This document shows positions 13,532 to 15,944 of a stretch of DNA of 15,944 bases, in pieces. A program made the position numbers and the translations under genes. The DNA comes from an uncultured Phycisphaerales bacterium (GTDB taxonomy: Bacteria; Planctomycetota; Phycisphaerae; WQYP01). Every line of letters starts with the position of its first letter. Position 1 is the stretch's first letter. The stretch spans positions 1 to 15,944 of the forward strand of contig CAIPTQ010000294.1 in NCBI GenBank assembly GCA_903868035.1, given 5' to 3'. Under the pieces are notes generated by a model, which ran no database searches, had not been told where the DNA came from, and saw only the letters and a program-made list of their open reading frames with translations.

Positions 13532-14175
13532 AAATCTACCTCAACACCGGCGGCCTGGCGGAAACCAACGCCTACCTCATTGCCGACACCGCCACCAAGG
13601 CCGCGGCCATCATCGACGCGCCCGAGGCCACCACCGCCTCGCTCATCGCGGTGGCCAAACAACACGGCTACGACGTACACTATCTGCTGCTGACCCACGG
13701 GCATTGGGACCACATCTCCGACCATGCCGTGGTGACCGCGGCGTTTCCCCAGGCCCGGGTGCTGATTCACCGGCTCGATGAGGCCAAACTCCAACAGCCC
13801 GGCGGCGAAATCTTCGAGCTGCCCTACGAGATTCCCCCCCGCAGCGCCGATGCGCATTTGGAGGACGGCGGCAAGATTCACTTGGGCCGCATCACCCTGG
13901 CCGCCATGCACACCCCGGGCCACTGCGCCGGGCATGTCGTGCTCTATGCCGCCGAACAGGAGACGCTCTTCTCCGGCGATCTGCTGATGGCCGGCGGCGT
14001 GGGGCGCTATGACCTGGCGGATGGGGATGAGGAACTGCTTAAGGCCTCGCTGCGGCGGGTGCTGCTGCTGCCCGACGCCGTTAAGGTGCTCTCGGGCCAT
14101 GGGCCGGCGACCACGATCGGGCGCGAGCGGGCGGGGAATTTTTATGTCCGGGAACACGGTTTGGGGGAGTTTTGA
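13528..14175 (+). CDS. Metallo-beta-lactamase fold hydrolase, glyoxalase II-like
   Basis: A 215-residue cytoplasmic hydrolase of the metallo-beta-lactamase superfamily, in the small glyoxalase-II-like branch that includes hydroxyacylglutathione hydrolase-type and persulfide-metabolism enzymes. The metal ligands are all visible: THGHWDH (56-62, H57, H59, D61, H62), HTPGHCAGH (128-136, H132), FSGDLL (148-153, D151) and LSGHGPAT (188-195, H191). The N-terminus MKIYLNTGGLAETNAYLI is typical. Length is normal for the shorter members. The ATG overlaps the toxin-stub stop; only a weak GGGAAAA precedes it, so coupled translation is likely. The true substrate cannot be told from sequence. The TGA stop overlaps the start of the RRCCACT repeat. 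Confidence 0.93.
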   Translation: MKIYLNTGGLAETNAYLIADTATKAAAIIDAPEATTASLIAVAKQHGYDVHYLLLTHGHWDHISDHAVVTAAFPQARVLIHRLDEAKLQQPGGEIFELPYEIPPRSADAHLEDGGKIHLGRITLAAMHTPGHCAGHVVLYAAEQETLFSGDLLMAGGVGRYDLADGDEELLKASLRRVLLLPDAVKVLSGHGPATTIGRERAGNFYVREHGLGEF

Positions 14176-14231
14176 CCACTAACCACTGACCACTCACTAA
14201 CACAGTCGCTGGCCACTGGCCACTGACCACT
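14174..14231 (+). repeat. RRCCACT heptamer tandem repeat, 3 + 3 units
   Basis: Three 7-base units (GACCACT, AACCACT, GACCACT; 14174-14194), a 16-base interruption (14195-14210), then three more (GGCCACT, GGCCACT, GACCACT; 14211-14231). The first unit begins within the hydrolase stop codon. The remaining 63 bases to the next ATG hold little beyond a TATACT at 14255-14260 that could be a -10 box. Confidence 0.9.
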
Positions 14232-14294
14232 ATACCCTCCCCCTGATAACCCGATATACTTCCGTTGTTCGCCAGCCTTCTCGCAGGAACCACC

Positions 14295-14753
14295 ATGGCC
14301 CAGGCCGATATCAGCGTTGTCGCGGAAAACCAGCTCCCCCTGATTCTGGAGTTGTACAACCAGGTTTTCCGCCCGACCGAGACCGCGGACTATTTCCGCC
14401 GCCGCTTCCAGGGCCGCTACAACGTCCTGGTCATGCTCGCCAGCCTCGATTCGCGCCCCGTCGGCTTTTCCATCGGCTTCGAGCTCAAACCCTTCGTTTT
14501 CTACAACTGGCTCACCGGCGTCCACGGCGATTTCCGCCGCAAGGGCATCGGCGGCCAGCTCCTCGAATCCCAGGCCGAATGGGCCAAAAGCCACGGCTAT
14601 GAATACTTCCGCTTCGAGGGCCTCAACCGCCACAAACCCATGCTCCACATGGCCCTCAATGCCGGCTTCGACATCGTGGGCACCCGCTGGGATTCGATGC
14701 GCTCGGACCTGCTCATCCAGTTCGAGAAGGCCCTCGTGGATGAACTTTCCTGA
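14295..14753 (+). CDS. GNAT-family acetyltransferase
   Basis: A 152-residue protein of the GNAT N-acetyltransferase superfamily, which transfers acetyl groups from acetyl-CoA to amines. Motif A is plain: WLTGVHGDFRRKGIGGQLLE, with the RRKGIGG pyrophosphate-binding loop at about 86-92. It is followed by the helix SQAEWAKSHGYEYF and the C-terminal LNRHKPMLHMALNAGF, typical of motif B. The N-terminal half (ISVVAENQLPLILELYNQVF) fits the usual alpha1-alpha2 region. The start at 14295 was chosen because AGGA (14285-14288) lies 6 bases upstream; a TTG at 14265 would add 10 residues without support. The substrate is unknown. The stop is 9 bases before the ATG of the PDZ gene, so the two may be one transcript. 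Confidence 0.9.
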   Translation: MAQADISVVAENQLPLILELYNQVFRPTETADYFRRRFQGRYNVLVMLASLDSRPVGFSIGFELKPFVFYNWLTGVHGDFRRKGIGGQLLESQAEWAKSHGYEYFRFEGLNRHKPMLHMALNAGFDIVGTRWDSMRSDLLIQFEKALVDELS

Positions 14754-14762
14754 TGGGGCGGC

Positions 14763-15944
14763 ATGAGATTTTCGATTTTTGATTTTCGATTTTCGATTGC
14801 CCGGGCGGTAGGCACCGCAGCGCTGGCGTGTACACTGGCGTCCCCCGCACTGGCCGCCGATCCGCTCGCCGACTTGGAACTCCAGTACCAGACGGCCGTG
14901 GCCATTGTCAAAAATCCCCCCGCCACCGGCATCCTCGTCACCGAAGTCCAGCCCGAATCCGCCGCCGCCGCCCGCGGCATGCGCGCCGGCGACATCATCG
15001 TCGAATACTACGGCACCAAGGTCGCCACGCTCCAGGCGCTCACCGAACAGGTCGCCGAGGCCCTGGCCCGGCGCCTCGAGGACCAAGCCTCCGGCAAGGA
15101 TGTGCTCGCCCGCGTCCGCCGCGGTGACCAGGTCATCACCCTGCAACTCCCCCGTGAAGTCCTCGGCATCCGCGCCCTCGAAGTCGTGGCCGGCGTCCCC
15201 GGACCGCGCAATCCCCCGCCCAACCCCCGCGGCACCCTGGCGCTGGACTGGAAAACCGTCCTGCAAACCCTCCGTGATGATGCCGCCACCGGCCCCGCCG
15301 CGTTCCGCCTCCTGGAACGCACCGATTTCGCCCCCAGCGCCACCCAGCCCAAACTGCCCCCGCCGCGGCCCGAGGAGGACTGGCTGGGCTGGCAGCTCTG
15401 CACCCTTTCGCCCGAGGGAGATGAAGCGCTGGCCGGGACGGTGGAGGTCTATCACGTGCTCCCCCTGGCCACGCGCCCCGCCGCCGACGCCGCCCTCCCC
15501 ACCGAACATTCCACCTTCTCCTTCCATCTGCACCTGGGCGACTACAAAACCACCCCGGCATTCGTGCTCGATGCCACCGCTGCCCGCTACTCCGCCCCCA
15601 ACGGCCTGGAAAACATGCAGGTCGTGGCCACCGCCAAACGGCTGGGGGAAAAACTCCAGACCACCAGCGTACTGGCCCCCGCAGGCGCGCCGGTGGATGC
15701 GCCCGGCGGATTCCGCGCCGCGCCGCCTGAAAATTCCGCCCCCCTGAATGCCGCGCCCCAGGCGGCGCTCCCGTGGATCGCCGCGGCACTCCCCCATGAG
15801 GACGGCAATTCGCTGGCGCTCTATCTCCTGTCCGTCCGCGATAATCTTCCCCGCCCCGGATACGTCCTGGCCACCCGCGGCCGGGCGCAGCTCCCGCCTG
15901 ACCCCACCGGGGCGGACCCCGCGCCGCCCCCCCCCGCCACCCCC
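14763..15944 (+). CDS. Secreted PDZ-domain protein, 3' end beyond window
   Basis: The frame stays open from 14763 to the window edge, giving 394 residues without a stop. The N-terminus is a likely Sec signal peptide: an n-region up to Arg13-Ala14, a hydrophobic core AVGTAALACTLAS, and SPALA-ADP as the cleavage site after residue 31. A PDZ domain follows (about 45-130), with TGILVTEVQPESAAAARGMR and AGDIIVEYYGTKV, the usual carboxylate-binding loop and RMRAGD-type turn. The rest (131-394) is Pro/Ala-rich with some beta-like stretches and no recognised domain or protease triad. Such proteins often work as periplasmic adaptors or proteases; catalysis is not evident here. Codons 2-13 are written by the GATTTTY repeat. 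GGGG (14755-14758) is the only ribosome-site candidate. Third bases are strongly C. Confidence 0.85.
   Translation, partial: MRFSIFDFRFSIARAVGTAALACTLASPALAADPLADLELQYQTAVAIVKNPPATGILVTEVQPESAAAARGMRAGDIIVEYYGTKVATLQALTEQVAEALARRLEDQASGKDVLARVRRGDQVITLQLPREVLGIRALEVVAGVPGPRNPPPNPRGTLALDWKTVLQTLRDDAATGPAAFRLLERTDFAPSATQPKLPPPRPEEDWLGWQLCTLSPEGDEALAGTVEVYHVLPLATRPAADAALPTEHSTFSFHLHLGDYKTTPAFVLDATAARYSAPNGLENMQVVATAKRLGEKLQTTSVLAPAGAPVDAPGGFRAAPPENSAPLNAAPQAALPWIAAALPHEDGNSLALYLLSVRDNLPRPGYVLATRGRAQLPPDPTGADPAPPPPATP
14767..14799 (+). repeat. GATTTTY heptamer tandem repeat, copy 3, inside a coding start
   Basis: Units GATTTTC, GATTTTT, GATTTTC and GATTTTC, then GATTG, beginning 13 bases after the GNAT stop and 1 base after the PDZ ATG codon. 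It is read as part of the signal peptide (RFSIFDFRFSI). As 7 is not a multiple of 3, successive units are read in different frames. Confidence 0.92.

Noticed and set aside
895..14799. Heptamer arrays as CRISPR
   Set aside because: The units are 7 bases and directly tandem, without spacers, and there are no cas genes.
14142..15797. 551-residue open frame on the minus strand
   Set aside because: It is antisense to the GNAT and PDZ genes, which have clear domains; its Gly/Arg-rich sequence is the usual by-product of C-ending codons on the other strand.

Overview
This is a high-GC bacterial window from a flagellated organism. All genes read left to right except one small decayed gene pair near 8.1-8.35 kb. 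The flagellar gene order, the GC-rich coding style, the many short intergenic repeats and the secreted PDZ protein would suit Planctomycetota (Phycisphaerae-like) or a related lineage. That is a guess from gene style; the window has no rRNA or other marker.

Bases 1-8018 are the core of a flagellar cluster: flhB (5' end cut off by the window), a small membrane-protein ORF coupled to a single-domain receiver, then flhA, flhF, flhG, a small two-helix membrane protein, and the flagellar sigma factor fliA. FlhB and FlhA form the type III export gate. FlhF (SRP-type GTPase) and FlhG (MinD-type ATPase) set flagellar position and number. FliA drives late flagellar genes. The receiver has Asn at the phospho-acceptor position, so it is probably a pseudo-receiver.

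Bases 8019-8610 are a boundary. They hold a heptamer repeat, a frame-broken antitoxin-like gene on the minus strand with only a stub where a toxin would be, and an 11-C homopolymer. Across this boundary the preferred synonymous third base of + strand genes changes from G to C.

Bases 8611-15944 are mixed chromosomal genes: a second pseudo-receiver fused to a coiled coil and a GAF domain; a WecA/TagO-type undecaprenyl-phosphate sugar-phosphate transferase; a small unknown protein; folC with an unusual basic N-terminal extension; an antitoxin followed by a 16-residue toxin stub; a glyoxalase-II-like metallo-beta-lactamase fold hydrolase; a GNAT acetyltransferase; and a secreted PDZ protein that runs off the window. 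The PDZ gene has no stop before the window edge.

The most unusual signal is repetitive. Three unrelated short tandem repeat families (GATTTTY, TAATTGG, RRCCACT) all have a 7-base unit. Each lies at, or within about 13 bases of, the stop codon of the gene before it. A fourth, palindromic repeat (ACAGCCT-TT-AGGCTGT) contains the folC stop codon. One GATTTTY array is translated as the start of the PDZ protein's signal peptide, and a hairpin-rich segment appears to have inserted in frame in the linker of flhF. No CRISPR array, tRNA, rRNA or complete insertion sequence was seen.
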